Source: Aquimonas sp. (GTDB lineage Bacteria; Pseudomonadota; Gammaproteobacteria; Xanthomonadales; Xanthomonadaceae). From it: a DNA stretch of 64,000 nt. The position numbers were made by a program, and so were the translations under genes. The notes below the pieces were generated by a model. The model saw only the letters and a list, made by a program, of their open reading frames with translations, did not search any database and was not told the DNA's origin. Shown in pieces: positions 49,911-58,386 of the stretch (position 1 is its first letter; each line of letters begins with the position of its first letter). The stretch is from assembly GCA_022241605.1 (NCBI GenBank), contig JAKOMQ010000011.1, forward strand, positions 1-64,000. The letters run 5' to 3'.

Positions 49911-50255
49911 TCACCCCGGCGGCCAGGTCATCTGACGGCCGGCCAGCAGGTGCAGATGGATGTGGTAGACAGACTGTCCGCCGTCGCGATTGGTGTTCAT
50001 CACCACCCGATAGCCCGCCTCGTCGAAGCCCTCACGTTTGGCGAAGTCAGCGGCGGCCTTCATCAGTCGACCCGCCAGCAGCATGTCGGCGTGCTCGAGG
50101 TCATTGAGGGTGGCGATCGGCTTCTTGGGGATGAACAGTACGTGCACCGGCGCCTGTGGATTGATATCGCGGAAGCCCAGCACGTGCTCGTCCTCGTGGA
50201 CGATATCGGCGGGGATCTCGCGCCGGATGATTTTGTCGAACAGGGTCTCGCTCAT
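49911..50255 (-). CDS. HIT-family protein (HinT-like nucleotide hydrolase)
   Basis: The 114-residue protein is a complete histidine-triad domain: [23 protein letters not shown]-type [20 protein letters not shown] and the active site [17 protein letters not shown] with the HxHxH motif. HinT proteins hydrolyse adenosine 5'-phosphoramidates and related compounds. Its ATG overlaps the stop of recR (ATGA), so it belongs to the dnaX-ybaB-recR transcription unit. Confidence 0.93.
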   Translation of the reverse strand: MSETLFDKIIRREIPADIVHEDEHVLGFRDINPQAPVHVLFIPKKPIATLNDLEHADMLLAGRLMKAAADFAKREGFDEAGYRVVMNTNRDGGQSVYHIHLHLLAGRQMTWPPG

Positions 50256-50869
50256 TCCTTGGCTCCTGCAGGGGGTGTTCGAGCAATCGATTGGCGCGTG
50301 CCGAAGGCATGCGCCAGCGTACCGCGGTCGACGTACTCAAGCTCGCCGCCCAGCGGCACGCCGTGGGCAAGACGGCTGGCGCGCACGCCGTGCTTGCCGG
50401 CGAGCTGCACCAGGTAGTGAGCGGTGGCTTCGCCTTCAACGGTGGCGCTGGTGGCGATGATCAGCTCCTGCACCTCGCCCTCGGAGAGGCGCGCGTCGAG
50501 ACGATCCAGGCCGAGCTCGCGCGGACCGCGTCCGTCCAGTGGCGACAGCCGCCCCAACAGCACGAAGTAGAGCCCCCGATAGCCAGTGGCAGTCTCCAGC
50601 GCCAGTTGGTCCGCCGGCGTCTCGACCACGCAAAGCTGGCTGGCATCCCGCCCGGCGCTGGCGCAGACCGGGCACAGCGGGTCTTCGCTGAAGGTACGGC
50701 AACGCTCGCAGTGGCCGACGCGCTGCATCGCCGCCTCCAGTGCGGCGGCCAGCCGGCGCCCGCCCTCGCGATTGCGCTCCAGCAGCTGGTAAGCCATGCG
50801 TTGGGCGCTCTTGGCGCCCACGCCCGGCAGCACGCGCAAGGCTTCGATCAACTGGTCCAGCAGGGCCAT
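50252..50869 (-). CDS. recR: Recombination mediator protein RecR
   Basis: The 205-residue protein starts [20 protein letters not shown] with the helix-hairpin-helix ([20 protein letters not shown]). A C4 zinc site follows ([18 protein letters not shown]), then a Toprim domain ([20 protein letters not shown], and the [17 protein letters not shown] region). RecR acts with RecF and RecO to load RecA at gaps. A longer frame upstream is ignored since the family begins at MALLDQL. It is downstream of ybaB in the conserved order dnaX-ybaB-recR. Confidence 0.95.
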   Translation of the reverse strand: MALLDQLIEALRVLPGVGAKSAQRMAYQLLERNREGGRRLAAALEAAMQRVGHCERCRTFSEDPLCPVCASAGRDASQLCVVETPADQLALETATGYRGLYFVLLGRLSPLDGRGPRELGLDRLDARLSEGEVQELIIATSATVEGEATAHYLVQLAGKHGVRASRLAHGVPLGGELEYVDRGTLAHAFGTRQSIARTPPAGAKE

Positions 50870-51007
50870 GCGTTCGGAATCCGGCTCAGAGTGTGCGAAA
50901 AACGCGAGCGCCCTTGCGACCCGAATGAGCGCAGGACTCGCGAAGCGCGCCACCGCCGCCGGCGTCCAGCGCCAGCTGTAGCAGGCGAGCGGTTTTCTTA
51001 CCTGATC

Positions 51008-51331
51008 TCAAAACGGCAGCTTCATGCCCGGCGGCATCGGCATGCCAGCGGTGACCTTCGACATGTGCGCCTGCGACGCTTCATTGGCGCGGTTGACGGC
51101 GTCGTTGAAGGCGGCGGCGACCAGATCCTCCAGCATCTCGATGTCCTCGGACACGGCAGACGGATCAATCTGCACGCGTCGCACCTCCATGCGCGCGGTC
51201 ATCTGGACCTTGACAATGCCGCCGCCGGACTGGCCGCTGACTTCGATGGCACCCAGCTCCTCCTGGGCCTTCTGGATGTTTTCCTGCATCTTCTGGGCCT
51301 GTTGCATCAGGCCGGCAAGGGGTCCGCGCAT
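51008..51331 (-). CDS. ybaB: YbaB/EbfC nucleoid-associated protein
   Basis: The 107-residue protein has [20 protein letters not shown], the coiled N-terminal helix, then [40 protein letters not shown] and a methionine/proline-rich tail ending GMKLPF, all typical of YbaB. It forms DNA-binding dimers. It sits between dnaX and recR as in most bacteria. The start at 51331 is the family start; a longer frame running through from upstream is an overlap artefact. Confidence 0.95.
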   Translation of the reverse strand: MRGPLAGLMQQAQKMQENIQKAQEELGAIEVSGQSGGGIVKVQMTARMEVRRVQIDPSAVSEDIEMLEDLVAAAFNDAVNRANEASQAHMSKVTAGMPMPPGMKLPF

Positions 51332-51413
51332 GGTGTTCTCCGGGTGTGGGGATTCGCGATTCGCGATTTGGGGGAAGCAAGTGTGCAGGTGGCCGCGAGA
51401 GAGCCCCGTGCTT

Positions 51414-53318
51414 TCAATCCTCAAGCGGGCGGATCGAGTCCGCCACCAGCCGCAGGCCCTGCTGCTCGACCAGGCGACGCACCGCCGGATGGTTTTGGAA
51501 AGCTTCCTCGGCCGCGGCCTGGCGCTCGCCGCGCTGGCGGTGGGTACGCGCATGCAGGGTTTCGCGCTCATTCTGGGCCTCGACGAATTCGATGCGCGGC
51601 GCAGCGCCCAGCGCTTCGCCCAGCTTGGAGGCCAAGCTCGCCACTGCGGCCTCGATGCGCAGATGGTCCAGATGCACTGGCAGGCCCAGCTTGAGGCGAA
51701 TGCCGTCGTAGCCGGCAAACACGCAATGTGCAGCCAGTTCGCGCGGCGGGCCGGACAGACCGCAGCGCGACTGCAGCTCCAGCCAGTCGTCGTGGTCGAG
51801 CAGGCGGGCGGACGGATCTGCGACCGCAGCCAGCGCGGGCCGCGACGCTGCGGCCCTGCCGTCGAGTGGATTGGGTGCCGCCCTCGCCGACTCGGCTGGC
51901 TCTGGCGCACTGCGGGCCTGCGGCACCGGGAAACTCTGCGGCTGCGGCTGCGGCTGCGGCTGCGGAACAGGCTCGGCGCGCAGTGCGGCGCCGTTGCGCC
52001 CAGCCAGCGCCGCAAGCACGGGCGAACCGCTGACCGGGCGCGCCACCGATGTGTTCGTCATCGCCACCGGCCCCGCCGGAACCGCGGCTGGCCGCTCGTC
52101 CAACATGGCGCTCAAGCTGCTGATGGCCTGCGCTGCGCCTTCCCGCGAAGGCGCCGAGGTGCCGCGCGCGGGGCCCGCCGGCGCGCTGCGCGCAGCACCG
52201 CCGACCGAGGCGCGCTGAGTCGGAGCCGCTTCGCCGGCTTCGAACCCCGCAAACGCCAACATCCGCAGCAGGGTCATCTCGAAACCGATACGACCGCTCG
52301 GCGCCAGCGGCAGCTCTCGACGGCCCTGCAGCGCCATCTGGTACCACAGCTGCACGCGCTCGGCCGGGACCCGTGCCGCCAGCGCCGCGAGGTCAACGCG
52401 GCTGTCGGGCGGGGTCGCGGCCGGCACCAGCTGGGCGATCTGTAGTCGGTGCAGGGTTTCGGCCAGGGCATCCAGGGCAGCGGCAAAATCCGGGGCAAAC
52501 GAAGCGATCGATTCGACCGTCGCCAGCAGGGCCTCGCCGTCGGCGGCCACCAGGGCATCGGTCAGCGCCCCCACCTGCGCGCGATCGACGGTACCGAGCA
52601 TGGACCGCACCTCGGCCTCGCGGAGGCTGCCGCCGCCGTGGGCGATGGCCTGGTCCAGCAGGGACAGTCCATCCCGCAGGCTGCCGTCGGCGGCGCGCGC
52701 CAGTTGAGCAATCGCATCCGACTCGGCCTCGATGCCCTCGGCGGCGAGGATCGAACGCATCTGGCCCTCGATCTGCTCGACCGTCAGGCGCTTCAGGTTG
52801 AACTGCAGGCAGCGCGAAAGCACGGTCACCGGCAGCTTCTGCGGATCGGTAGTGGCCAGCAGGAACTTGACGTGCTCCGGCGGCTCCTCCAGCGTCTTCA
52901 GCAGCGCATTGAAGGCGTTCTTGGACAGCATGTGCACCTCGTCGATGAGGTACACCTTGGTGCGACCGCGCGCCGGCATGTACTGGGCGTTGTCGATCAG
53001 CTCACGGACATCGTCGACGCCGGTGTTCGAGGCCGCATCGATCTCCAGCAGGTCGACGAAACGGCCGGCATCCACATCACGGCAAACGCTGCACTCACCG
53101 CAGGGCTCGGCCCCCTGCCCGCTCAGGCAGTTCAGGCTCTTGGCGAAGATCCGCGCGATCGTGGTCTTGCCCACCCCGCGGGTGCCGGTGAACAGAAAGG
53201 CATGGTGCACACGCCCCGTTTCCAACGCATGCGTCAGCGCCCGCACGACGTGCTCCTGCCCCACCAGTTCGGCGAAGCGGCGCGGACGCCATTTGCGGGC
53301 GAGGACGAGGTAGGACAT
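51414..53318 (-). CDS. dnaX: DNA polymerase III subunit tau/gamma
   Basis: The 634-residue protein begins [20 protein letters not shown] and has a AAA+ domain with Walker [10 protein letters not shown] (about 45-53), the four-cysteine zinc site ([16 protein letters not shown] region), the Walker B-like [20 protein letters not shown] and sensor segment [21 protein letters not shown] helical collar and a long alanine/proline-rich linker rich in PQPQPQ follow. The C-terminal region (about 510-634) is tau-like. It is the clamp-loader motor. No classical A-rich slippery heptamer for a gamma product was seen. A tandem-repeat region and the SRP RNA gene precede it. Confidence 0.94.
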   Translation of the reverse strand: MSYLVLARKWRPRRFAELVGQEHVVRALTHALETGRVHHAFLFTGTRGVGKTTIARIFAKSLNCLSGQGAEPCGECSVCRDVDAGRFVDLLEIDAASNTGVDDVRELIDNAQYMPARGRTKVYLIDEVHMLSKNAFNALLKTLEEPPEHVKFLLATTDPQKLPVTVLSRCLQFNLKRLTVEQIEGQMRSILAAEGIEAESDAIAQLARAADGSLRDGLSLLDQAIAHGGGSLREAEVRSMLGTVDRAQVGALTDALVAADGEALLATVESIASFAPDFAAALDALAETLHRLQIAQLVPAATPPDSRVDLAALAARVPAERVQLWYQMALQGRRELPLAPSGRIGFEMTLLRMLAFAGFEAGEAAPTQRASVGGAARSAPAGPARGTSAPSREGAAQAISSLSAMLDERPAAVPAGPVAMTNTSVARPVSGSPVLAALAGRNGAALRAEPVPQPQPQPQPQSFPVPQARSAPEPAESARAAPNPLDGRAAASRPALAAVADPSARLLDHDDWLELQSRCGLSGPPRELAAHCVFAGYDGIRLKLGLPVHLDHLRIEAAVASLASKLGEALGAAPRIEFVEAQNERETLHARTHRQRGERQAAAEEAFQNHPAVRRLVEQQGLRLVADSIRPLED

Positions 53319-53520
53319 GGGCAGGGCCTGCTGCAGTGCGCGGCCTGCGATTGTGCCATGGCCGGCCCGTTGGGCCGGCCCGGGGAGCGAGAATGGAGAA
53401 TCGGGAATCGACTGACGCGCACCGTAAGCCGCGAGGTTGCGAGGTTGCCAAACGCTTCCTGGAATCCTCGCGTCGCCCAGATGAGGGCAACGGCCGTGCC
53501 ACGCGCTCCCCTCCCCGGTG

Positions 53521-53600
53521 TCCGGGGAGGGGTCGGGGGAGGGGTCGGGGGAGGGGTCGGGGGAGGGGTCGGGGGAGGGGTCGGGGGAGGGGTCAGGGGG
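53521..53600. repeat. 12-bp G-rich tandem repeat (about six units)
   Basis: The unit GGGGTCGGGGGA is repeated five times exactly with a sixth variant copy (GGGGTCAGGGGG) and a short lead-in. Runs of four or five G occur every six to seven bases on the plus strand, a strong candidate for G-quadruplex formation. It lies between dnaX (about 200 bases away) and the hairpins after the SRP RNA gene. Both strands stay open through it, giving false repeat proteins. Confidence 0.9.
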
Positions 53601-53609
53601 CATGCATGC

Positions 53610-53634
53610 GTCCGAAACGCACTGCGTTTCGGAC
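53610..53634. repeat. Short perfect inverted repeat next to the 22-bp hairpin
   Basis: GTCCGAAACGCA (53610-53621) and its complement (53623-53634) flank a single base, giving an effective stem of about 10-11 bp. It shares its last base with the next hairpin, so the two form a tandem pair. Confidence 0.8.
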
Positions 53635-53681
53635 CCAGCAAAGCAGACAGCCCGCTTGCGCGGGCTGTCTGCTTTGCTGGG
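53634..53681 (-). terminator. 22-bp perfect hairpin directly after the SRP RNA, probable transcription stop
   Basis: The arms run 53634-53655 and 53660-53681 and are exact complements (22 bp) around the loop TTGC. Read leftward it begins right where the SRP RNA should end. There is no T run, so it is unusual for a Rho-independent terminator, but the length and position argue for transcript end formation or processing. Confidence 0.65.
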
Positions 53682-53784
53682 TGGCAACTCCCGCCAGCGT
53701 AACTCCGGCACCCGAATCAGCCACTACCGTTGCTCCCTTCCGGGCCTGGCGGGGTTTGCAGCCTATCGTCGCGGAGGCACCGAC
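53680..53784 (-). ncRNA. ffs: Signal recognition particle RNA, small (4.5S) type
   Basis: On the reverse strand the diagnostic domain IV is present: CCAGGCCCGGAAGGGAGCAA, matching the conserved GGUCCGGAAGGAAGCAGCC class with its GGAA tetraloop and asymmetric loop, where Ffh binds. Flanking bases pair as a long stem: GGTGCC and CCGCGACG on the 5' side with CGCTGGCGGGAGTTGCCACC on the 3' side. Ends are approximate. With Ffh and FtsY it targets membrane proteins to the translocon. The gene lies between tRNA-Ser and dnaX, transcribed leftward like both. Confidence 0.92.
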
Positions 53785-53871
53785 GGGAGCCGCCATGGAA
53801 GCGGTCCCGGCCCGAACACCGGCCCCGAAGGGACGATGCGGATCGCGGCGCAAATGTTCAGCGGCGGAAAC

Positions 53872-53964
53872 TGGCGGAGAGGGAGGGATTCGAACCCTCG
53901 ATACGGGGTTTAGCCGTATACACACTTTCCAGGCGTGCTCCTTCAACCACTCGGACACCTCTCC
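53872..53964 (-). tRNA. tRNA-Ser (anticodon GGA)
   Basis: Read leftward it begins GGAGAGGTGTCCGAGTGGTT and ends with the T-arm GGGTTCGAATCCC, the acceptor strand and an encoded CCA. A long variable arm (about CGTATACGGCTAAACCCC to GTATCGAG) identifies a class II tRNA, and the anticodon loop CTGGAAA gives anticodon GGA, reading serine codons UCC and UCU. It is 88 bases upstream of the SRP RNA gene and probably on the same transcript. Confidence 0.95.
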
Positions 53965-54050
53965 GGGGGTTTCACGCGCTGACACTGCGAAGCCGCGCAG
54001 CGTAGCCGCTTCGCAGGATCTGCACAAGCCCGGGCCGTGCCATGCTGGAC

Positions 54051-54821
54051 TCAAGATCCGTCAAGCGCGGGGGCATCCGGATCGGGAAGGGCTATCCGCT
54101 CACCCGGCCCAAGCACTCTGTAGCCACGAGCGCGCATCGCCTCTCCGTCGGCGGCACTGCCATAGTGGTAAAGCGCGAACCGGCTTCGCAGCGAGGAAGA
54201 ATACTCGCGCTCGAGGTCGTCAAGCCCGGTATGCGACGGGTTACCGACAAGCCCGCAGTCGTGGGCGATCGGGCCCGATTCGAAGCAAGCCAAGCGCTCG
54301 GGGATCGGCCGGGTGTCGCCGGTGTAGACAAAACTGCCGCGCAGGGCCAGGCCAAACGCGCTATCCGGCTGATGGTGGCGCACCGGGAACACCTCGAACC
54401 AGCGACCCGCATGCCAGAACCCACGCGAGACAGGCACGAGATGGAAGGCATCCCACCAGTTGGCGCCGCCCTCGGCCAGCACGCCCGGATAATCCGCCAG
54501 CCGCGCCTGCAAAAGCGGCACCACGGGCGCCGGCACGTACAGCCTGCAGCGGCCACGGCGGGCCTCGTCGAAGTAGAGGCGGAAGAACAGGCGCTCCATG
54601 CCGCCGATGTGATCCAAGTGCGCATGCGTGATGAACAGCGCGGCCGGCGGCTCACCGTAGTGGGCGAGATAGGCGCTGAGCGCCTCACCGCCGCAGTCGA
54701 TCATCAGCAGCGGACGCCCGCCCAGCTCCAGCACGGCCGAGGCCGAGCCAAGCTCGACCGCGGCACTGCTGCCCACCCCGAGGAAATGCAGGGACCAGCT
54801 GTCGATCTGAGCCCCGCTCAC
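54051..54821 (-). CDS. Metallo-beta-lactamase-fold hydrolase (RNase Z-like group)
   Basis: The 256-residue protein has the metal motif ALFITHAHLDHIGGMERLFF (HxHxDH), an upstream strand LLMIDCGGEALSAYLAHYGE, and later FPVRHHQPDSAFGLALRGSF with YTGDTRPIPERL and GNPSHTGLDDLEREY, giving the remaining metal ligands. Members of this branch resemble tRNA 3'-processing RNase Z and related hydrolases, but the substrate is not certain. The start is a GTG that overlaps the stop of the kinase gene (GTGA). It lies downstream of kdkA, in the same unit. Confidence 0.82.
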   Translation of the reverse strand: MSGAQIDSWSLHFLGVGSSAAVELGSASAVLELGGRPLLMIDCGGEALSAYLAHYGEPPAALFITHAHLDHIGGMERLFFRLYFDEARRGRCRLYVPAPVVPLLQARLADYPGVLAEGGANWWDAFHLVPVSRGFWHAGRWFEVFPVRHHQPDSAFGLALRGSFVYTGDTRPIPERLACFESGPIAHDCGLVGNPSHTGLDDLEREYSSSLRSRFALYHYGSAADGEAMRARGYRVLGPGERIALPDPDAPALDGS

Positions 54822-55591
54822 GGCGACCGCCCCGGGCCGGCTTGGGCGTAGCCCTGACTCAGCGCCTGCCAGGCCTGCTCGAGCTCGGCGCCGGCCAGGC
54901 CCAGCTTGCGCAGCGAGCGCTGCAGCCGCAGCAAGTTGGCCTGCTGCCAATCCGGACGCGGGCTGCGCAAGCGCCCACGGTCGAAATCGATCAGCCAGAA
55001 GCGGCCGCATTCGTCGCGCAGGATGTTGTAGGCGTTGAGGTCGGCATGCCACACGCCCTCGGCGTGGAAGCGCGCGAGCACCGCACCGAGTTCAGCCCAG
55101 CCTGCGGCGTCCATGCGCAACTGCGTGGCCAGCGGGGTGGTGCTCGGAATGGCCAGGGTCATCAGGTCGCCGCGATAGAACAGCCCGCGGCGCCGATAGC
55201 CCGCCGCCACCGGCGCAGGCACCGGCAAACCCAGTCCACGCAGATGGGCGAGCAGGCGGAACTCCTGGAAGGCGCGCGTGCGGGCCTCGCCGGTGTAGAG
55301 GTAGAGGTCGCGGCTGAGCCGCGCAGCGAGCCCACCGCGTCGGTAGTGACGCAGCACCGCCTCGCCGAACTCGGCCCGCACAAAGCAGACCGCACCGCGG
55401 CCGCCGCGACCGGCCTCCGTGCGCCCGCGGTCCACCCAGTGGGCAGGGTCGAGCAACTCGCGGGTGGCTTGTGCCACGCGCAGGCGGTCAAACACAATCG
55501 CGCCTTCGGCGTCGGTCATGCGCGCCTCCTGGATGGGCGCGAAGCCGTGCGGCGACAGCGTCTCGGCGGGGGGCGGGTGTGATTCGGCCAT
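54818..55591 (-). CDS. kdkA: 3-deoxy-D-manno-octulosonic acid (Kdo) kinase
   Basis: The 257-residue protein has a lipopolysaccharide-kinase fold: GGRGAVCFVRAEFGEAVLRH (glycine loop), LYLYTGEARTRAFQEFRLLA, the catalytic loop GVWHADLNAYNILRD and the metal-binding FWLIDFDRGRLRSPRPD. It phosphorylates Kdo in the LPS inner core, as known from Haemophilus and Xanthomonas-type relatives. The ATG at 55591 gives the longest sensible product; a later ATG at 55519 (MTDAEGAIVFDRL) is also plausible. It diverges from the heptosyltransferase gene. Confidence 0.88.
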   Translation of the reverse strand: MAESHPPPAETLSPHGFAPIQEARMTDAEGAIVFDRLRVAQATRELLDPAHWVDRGRTEAGRGGRGAVCFVRAEFGEAVLRHYRRGGLAARLSRDLYLYTGEARTRAFQEFRLLAHLRGLGLPVPAPVAAGYRRRGLFYRGDLMTLAIPSTTPLATQLRMDAAGWAELGAVLARFHAEGVWHADLNAYNILRDECGRFWLIDFDRGRLRSPRPDWQQANLLRLQRSLRKLGLAGAELEQAWQALSQGYAQAGPGRSP

Positions 55592-55610
55592 GACGCTTCG
55601 AGTGTAGCAA

Positions 55611-56699
55611 GTGCCTCCACATCCCCAGCACCCCCCTGCCCCGGAATCGATCTGCCTGCTGCGGCTGTCGGCACTCGGCGACGTCACCCATGCCCTGCCC
55701 GTCGTGCGTCAGCTGCAGGCGACCTGGCCGCAAAGCCGTCTCACCTGGGTGATCGGACGATTCGAACACCGGCTGATGTCGCTGATCGAGGGCGTGGAGT
55801 TCATCGTGGTGGACAAGCGCGAAGGGCTGGGCGCGCTGCGTCGCTTGCGTTCGCAGTTGGCCGGCCGCCGCTTCGATGCCCTGCTGCACATGCAGCTGGC
55901 GCTGCGGGCCAATTTATATGCGGCCGCCATCCGCGCTGATCTGCGTGTGGGTTTCGATGCGCGTCGAAGCAAGGAGTTGCACGGCCTCGTGGTGAACCGG
56001 CGCATTCCCCACCAGCCGCACCAGCACGTGCAGGATGCGCTGCTGAGCTTCCTGCAGCCGCTGGGCCTTGATCCGCAGCCACCGCGCTGGGACTTTCCCG
56101 TGCGCGAGGAAGACGAAGCGTTCGCCGCCGAGTGCCTCCCCGGTGAACAGCCGACGCTGATCCTGAGCCCCTGCTCAAGCCATCGGCTGCGCAACTGGAG
56201 CGTTGCGGGCTATGCGGCCGCCGCCGCGCATGCGGTACGCAGGCATGGCCTGCGGGTCGCATTGTGTGGCGGCCCAAGCGATCTCGAACGCGAGACCGCG
56301 GCCGCAATCGAGGCAGCGGCGGGGGTGCCGCTGGTCAATCTTGTCGGCCGCGACACCCTGCCCCGGCTGCTGGCCCTGCTGCGGCGCGCACGCCTGCTGT
56401 TGAGCCCGGACTCGGGCCCGGTGCACCTCGCGAACGCGGTAGGAACCCCGGTGCTGGGCCTGCATGCCGCTACCCCCGCCTGGCGCAGCGGGCCCTACAG
56501 CGACCGCCGATTCTGCGTGGACCGCTACGAGGAAGCTTCGCAAGGCTTCCTGGGCAAACCCGCTAGTGCGCTTGCCTGGGGCAAGCGCGTGGAATACCCC
56601 GGGGTGATGGACCTGATCGAGGTCGACGCTGTGCTGGCCGCGCTCGATGCCGCACTTGCCGATCCTCAACCGGCGGCGGGGCCCGGTCCGCTGCGATAG
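55611..56699 (+). CDS. Glycosyltransferase family 9 protein (LPS heptosyltransferase-like)
   Basis: The 362-residue protein has the GT9 fold of WaaC/WaaF: ICLLRLSALGDVTHALPVVR near the N-terminus, LTWVIGRFEHRLMSLIEGVE, LSPCSSHRLRNWSVAGYAAA, and the donor-site motif SPDSGPVHLANAVGTPVLGL with HAATPAWRSGPYSD. Enzymes of this family transfer ADP-heptose to the LPS core. The start is a GTG at 55611, 19 bases from the ATG of the divergent kinase. Its last bases overlap the convergent DUF6165 gene. With kdkA it points to core-oligosaccharide assembly at the inner face of the inner membrane. Confidence 0.88.
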   Translation: MPPHPQHPPAPESICLLRLSALGDVTHALPVVRQLQATWPQSRLTWVIGRFEHRLMSLIEGVEFIVVDKREGLGALRRLRSQLAGRRFDALLHMQLALRANLYAAAIRADLRVGFDARRSKELHGLVVNRRIPHQPHQHVQDALLSFLQPLGLDPQPPRWDFPVREEDEAFAAECLPGEQPTLILSPCSSHRLRNWSVAGYAAAAAHAVRRHGLRVALCGGPSDLERETAAAIEAAAGVPLVNLVGRDTLPRLLALLRRARLLLSPDSGPVHLANAVGTPVLGLHAATPAWRSGPYSDRRFCVDRYEEASQGFLGKPASALAWGKRVEYPGVMDLIEVDAVLAALDAALADPQPAAGPGPLR

Positions 56700-57082
56700 T
56701 CCTGGTAGCTCTTCTCTTCGACATAGGCCGAACCCAGCGCGAGGTTGATCTCGCGCTTGATGCGGGCGCGTTCGTCGTTCTCGAAGTAGACCGCCCGCGC
56801 CAGCCGCACGAACTCGCCGTCGAAGGCCTGGGCCTTCTCCTTGAGCCGGATATCGTCCTCGATCACCCACAGTCGCTCATTGACCGCCTTCAAGGCTGCG
56901 CGCAGGGCTGCAATTTCCGCGGCCGCAGCCGGATGGGCCGCCCAAGTCACTTCGAGGGCTTCGAGCTCCTTTCGCACGTTCGCCAGCTTGGCGGGGTCGG
57001 CGATGCGCTCGGACTTGATCTCAAGGATGGCGATCTTGTCGAGCAACTCGCCAAAGGAAACGGGCACGGAAATTTCTGACAT
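56666..57082 (-). CDS. DUF6165 family protein
   Basis: The 138-residue protein begins MSEISVPVSFGELLDKIAIL and continues EIKSERIADPAKLANVRKEL, a mostly helical, charged protein with no membrane segment, typical of the small family DUF6165 found beside LPS genes in Lysobacterales. Function is unknown. The ATG 57082 is the family start. Its 3' end overlaps that of the convergent glycosyltransferase by 34 bases. Confidence 0.8.
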   Translation of the reverse strand: MSEISVPVSFGELLDKIAILEIKSERIADPAKLANVRKELEALEVTWAAHPAAAAEIAALRAALKAVNERLWVIEDDIRLKEKAQAFDGEFVRLARAVYFENDERARIKREINLALGSAYVEEKSYQDYRSGPGPAAG

Positions 57083-57225
57083 GGGCAAGGCAACCACTTG
57101 GGGCGGGCCCCATTGTCGCGCCGCGGCCTGCGAATTGCATGCGCAAAAGCGAGCCCGCCCAGACCGGTCGGGGCACGCCCTGCTCGCAAGCGGCGGGCGG
57201 CAGAGCACGGGAGGCGACAGGCGCT

Positions 57226-58176
57226 GTGAAGGCACTGGTCATCGAGGACTCGCGCACCAGCCAGGCAATGATCAGCCATCTCCTGCGTGAGATGGGCATC
57301 GAACCCGTGCAGGCGGAAAACGGTCACCGCGGGCTGGAGCTCTACGCCGAGTGCGGGCCCGACCTGATCCTGCTGGATGTCGTCCTGCCGGATATCGATG
57401 GTTTCGATGTGGCCCGGCGCATCCGCGCCGGCGAGGGTTCAGGCGACTGGACGCCGATCGTCTTTCTCACCGGTCGCACCAGCGATGCGGACCTCGAGGC
57501 AGGCATCGAAGCCGGCGGCGACGACTACCTCGTGAAGCCGCTCAATCCCATCGTGTTCGCGGCCAAAGTGCGGGCCATGTCGCGAATCGCGCAGATGCGC
57601 GACAAGCTGCTGGAAACCACCCATCAGCTTGACCAGGTCAATCGCGAGCTGATGCGCCTTTCGGCGATGGACGGATTGACCGGTCTGGCCAACCGTCGAC
57701 ATTTCGACGCCATGCTGCGCGCCGAATGGGAGCGCTGCGCCTCGCGTCGGCTCCCCGTCTCGCTGCTGATGTGCGACGTGGATTTCTTCAAGCCCTACAA
57801 CGACAGCCTCGGCCACCTGCAGGGCGACGAATGCCTGCGCAGGATCGGCAGCGCCCTGCAGTTTTCGGTGCGCCGGCCCTGCGAGCTGGCCGCACGCTAT
57901 GGTGGCGAGGAGTTCGCCCTGCTGATGCCGGAGACCACCGCCAGCCAGGCGGTGGAAATCGCCGAAACCGTGCGCTCGAACGTGGAAAAGCTGCAGATTG
58001 CGCATCCCAGGGCACCCAAAGGCCAGGTCAGCCTGAGTATTGGCGTGGCGACCCGCGTACCCAACCCCGAGCTCTCGCCGGAGCGGCTGGTGGCGTTGGC
58101 CGACAAGGCGCTCTACCTCGCAAAACACCAGGGCCGAGACCGCGCCGTGCAGGCGGTAGGTGGCGGAGGGACCTAA
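57226..58176 (+). CDS. Response regulator with diguanylate cyclase output (REC-GGDEF)
   Basis: The 316-residue protein has a receiver domain starting MKALVIEDSRTSQAMISHLL (GTG start) with the phosphorylation site Asp51 in LILLDVVLPDIDGF and lysine in LVKPLNP. A GGDEF domain follows from about 145 (DGLTGLANRRHFDAML), with active loop RYGGEEFALLMPE (GGEEF, 226-230). The inhibitory site is RPCE rather than RxxD, so feedback inhibition may be weaker. It should make c-di-GMP when phosphorylated; no histidine kinase is adjacent. An alternative start lies 87 bases upstream. Confidence 0.9.
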   Translation: MKALVIEDSRTSQAMISHLLREMGIEPVQAENGHRGLELYAECGPDLILLDVVLPDIDGFDVARRIRAGEGSGDWTPIVFLTGRTSDADLEAGIEAGGDDYLVKPLNPIVFAAKVRAMSRIAQMRDKLLETTHQLDQVNRELMRLSAMDGLTGLANRRHFDAMLRAEWERCASRRLPVSLLMCDVDFFKPYNDSLGHLQGDECLRRIGSALQFSVRRPCELAARYGGEEFALLMPETTASQAVEIAETVRSNVEKLQIAHPRAPKGQVSLSIGVATRVPNPELSPERLVALADKALYLAKHQGRDRAVQAVGGGGT

Positions 58177-58386
58177 CATGCGGCTCCTCACAGACTTTCA
58201 GCTGTGCAGCGCTGGATGTAGGTGGGGATAAAGGTGCGAGGAGGAACCACGGTAGCGCCATGGCGGCCACGGGCAACGCCGGCCAGCGCCCAGGGACGCG
58301 CTCAGACTCTGATGATTCGTTGCGCGCAGCACACCAGCCAGACTTTCCACAGCCCACGCAAGCCTGCGTGAGCAGAACCCGGGCAC

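Noticed and set aside
51008-52015. Extended reading of YbaB into dnaX
   Set aside because: The open frame upstream of 51331 lies inside dnaX in another frame; YbaB proteins start at MRGPL or equivalents.
51414-53318. Programmed frameshift in dnaX giving gamma
   Set aside because: I looked for an A-rich slippery heptamer followed by a hairpin and saw none; a GC-type site cannot be excluded, but nothing supports it.
53518-53913. Frames through the G-rich array coding for repeated SGEG or PDPS peptides
   Set aside because: They come from a 12-bp repeat whose length is a multiple of three, so all frames stay open; there is no ribosome site, and they run into the SRP RNA and tRNA on the other strand.
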